5,185 nt of DNA from Propionibacteriaceae bacterium (GTDB lineage Bacteria > Actinomycetota > Actinomycetes > Propionibacteriales > Propionibacteriaceae): contig JAIRVA010000015.1 of the NCBI GenBank assembly GCA_031254155.1, positions 1 through 5,185 on the forward strand, written 5' to 3'. Shown piece by piece: positions 4,615 through 5,185 of this stretch. Each line of letters begins with the position of its first letter. The first letter of the stretch is position 1. The position numbers and the translations under genes were made by a program. The notes under the pieces were generated by a model. The model had not been told where the DNA came from and did no database searches. It saw only the letters and a program-made list of their open reading frames with translations.

Positions 4615-5185
4615 TCACCCTTCCCTCAGTGTCCCGGCCAGCGCCTGTCCCAGCGCCAGACCGCCGTCGTTCGCCGGTACGACCTGGTGGCTGACCACCC
4701 GGTAGCCCGCAGCCGTGAGTCCCAGGGTCAGGCCACCGGCGAGCAGGCGGTTTGCCAACACGCCGCCGGTGAGACCGATGGTCGCGGGCGGCGCCTGCAC
4801 CGAGTTTAGTGCCTGGACGAGGAGACGGGTCAGTCCGACGTGGAAAAACCGGGCCAGGCAGGCCGTTGGGAGCTGCTCCCGAAGGCCCGTGATCAGGCGT
4901 TCGATGAGTCCGTGGAGGTCGACGAGGCCCAGGAGTTCGGCGGTGTGGTCGTGGGCGCAGCGCCGGGCGAGAGCTTCCAGTTCCATGGCCGCCTGGGCCT
5001 CGTACGTGACGGTGTGACGGACTCCGAGTAGGGCGGCGGCGGCGTCGAAGAGCCGACCCGTACTCGTCGTCGGGATGACGCCGGACCCGCTCACGAGCTG
5101 GGAGCGGACCAGCGCCCCCTCGTCGGTCCCGGCGCGGTCCGAGACCCCGGGGATGTCTGCCGCCAGTCCCAGCGACCACGTGAGG
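4615..5185 (-). CDS. hypF: Carbamoyltransferase HypF, C-terminal part (5' end outside window)
   Basis: This is the last 189 residues of HypF, which makes carbamoyl-adenylate from carbamoyl phosphate and ATP and passes the carbamoyl group to HypE. The frame is open to the right edge, so the acylphosphatase, zinc-finger and YrdC domains lie outside; only the end of the Kae1-like domain is seen. Landmarks are TSTGRLFDAAAALLG (40-54), YEAQAAMELEALA (61-73; the usual Gly of YEGQ is Ala), ARFFHVGL (111-118), LTGGVLANRLL (138-148) and VPANDGGLALGQ (169-180), whose Asp belongs to the active-site metal region by family homology. Internal GTG codons such as that at 5094 are not starts. It is the first visible gene of the hypF-E-C-D run and is separated from hypE by 2 nt. 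The operon promoter must lie beyond the right edge. Confidence 0.96.
   Translation of the reverse strand, partial: LTWSLGLAADIPGVSDRAGTDEGALVRSQLVSGSGVIPTTSTGRLFDAAAALLGVRHTVTYEAQAAMELEALARRCAHDHTAELLGLVDLHGLIERLITGLREQLPTACLARFFHVGLTRLLVQALNSVQAPPATIGLTGGVLANRLLAGGLTLGLTAAGYRVVSHQVVPANDGGLALGQALAGTLREG

Overview
The window is GC-rich, tightly packed and almost entirely coding. It looks chromosomal and most probably comes from an actinobacterium. The TatB and TatC sequences read like actinobacterial members (TatB has an LGPEY segment after its helix; TatC has the ATPTTDALTML segment and an AEV-type tail). The candidate -10 boxes fit the loose TANNNT pattern, and one may serve a nearly leaderless mRNA. 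The genus cannot be fixed from the sequence alone.

Layout, left to right. (1) Plus strand, 2-490: the 3' end of a [NiFe]-hydrogenase large subunit, entering from the left edge. One base later comes a HypC-family chaperone gene (492-734). (2) A three-gene Tat translocase block, with tatB on the minus strand (703-1044) divergent from tatA (1124-1354) and tatC (1437-2195) on the plus strand. (3) Minus strand, read from the right edge: the 3' part of hypF, then hypE, a second hypC, and hypD. This is a compact maturation operon with 2-nt, 19-nt and overlapping ATGA junctions. The Tat block meets hydrogenase genes tail-to-tail on both sides. tatB overlaps the first hypC by 32 bp, and tatC overlaps hypD by 49 bp.

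How the genes work together. HypF (carbamoyl transfer) and HypE (dehydration to a thiocyanate-type cyanide donor) make the CN ligands. HypC and HypD assemble the Fe(CN)2CO unit, which is inserted into the large subunit partly encoded at the left. Nickel-insertion genes (hypA, hypB), the large-subunit endopeptidase, the small subunit and most of the large subunit are not visible. TatA, TatB and TatC together would form a complete twin-arginine translocase, the route by which exported [NiFe]-hydrogenases cross the membrane. The local Tat set may therefore serve this hydrogenase, but the visible large-subunit tail resembles the usually cytoplasmic group 3 type, so this is a hypothesis.

The points most worth attention are: a large-subunit C-terminal metal motif ending in Gln where His or Arg is usual; a near-perfect dyad spanning the tatB/tatA divergent promoter region; a TatC with Gln in place of the conserved intramembrane Glu; two different HypC proteins in separate transcription units; and antisense-overlapping gene ends on both sides of the Tat block. 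No RNA gene, insertion sequence, CRISPR array or phage gene was seen, and no gap longer than about 80 nt lies between genes.
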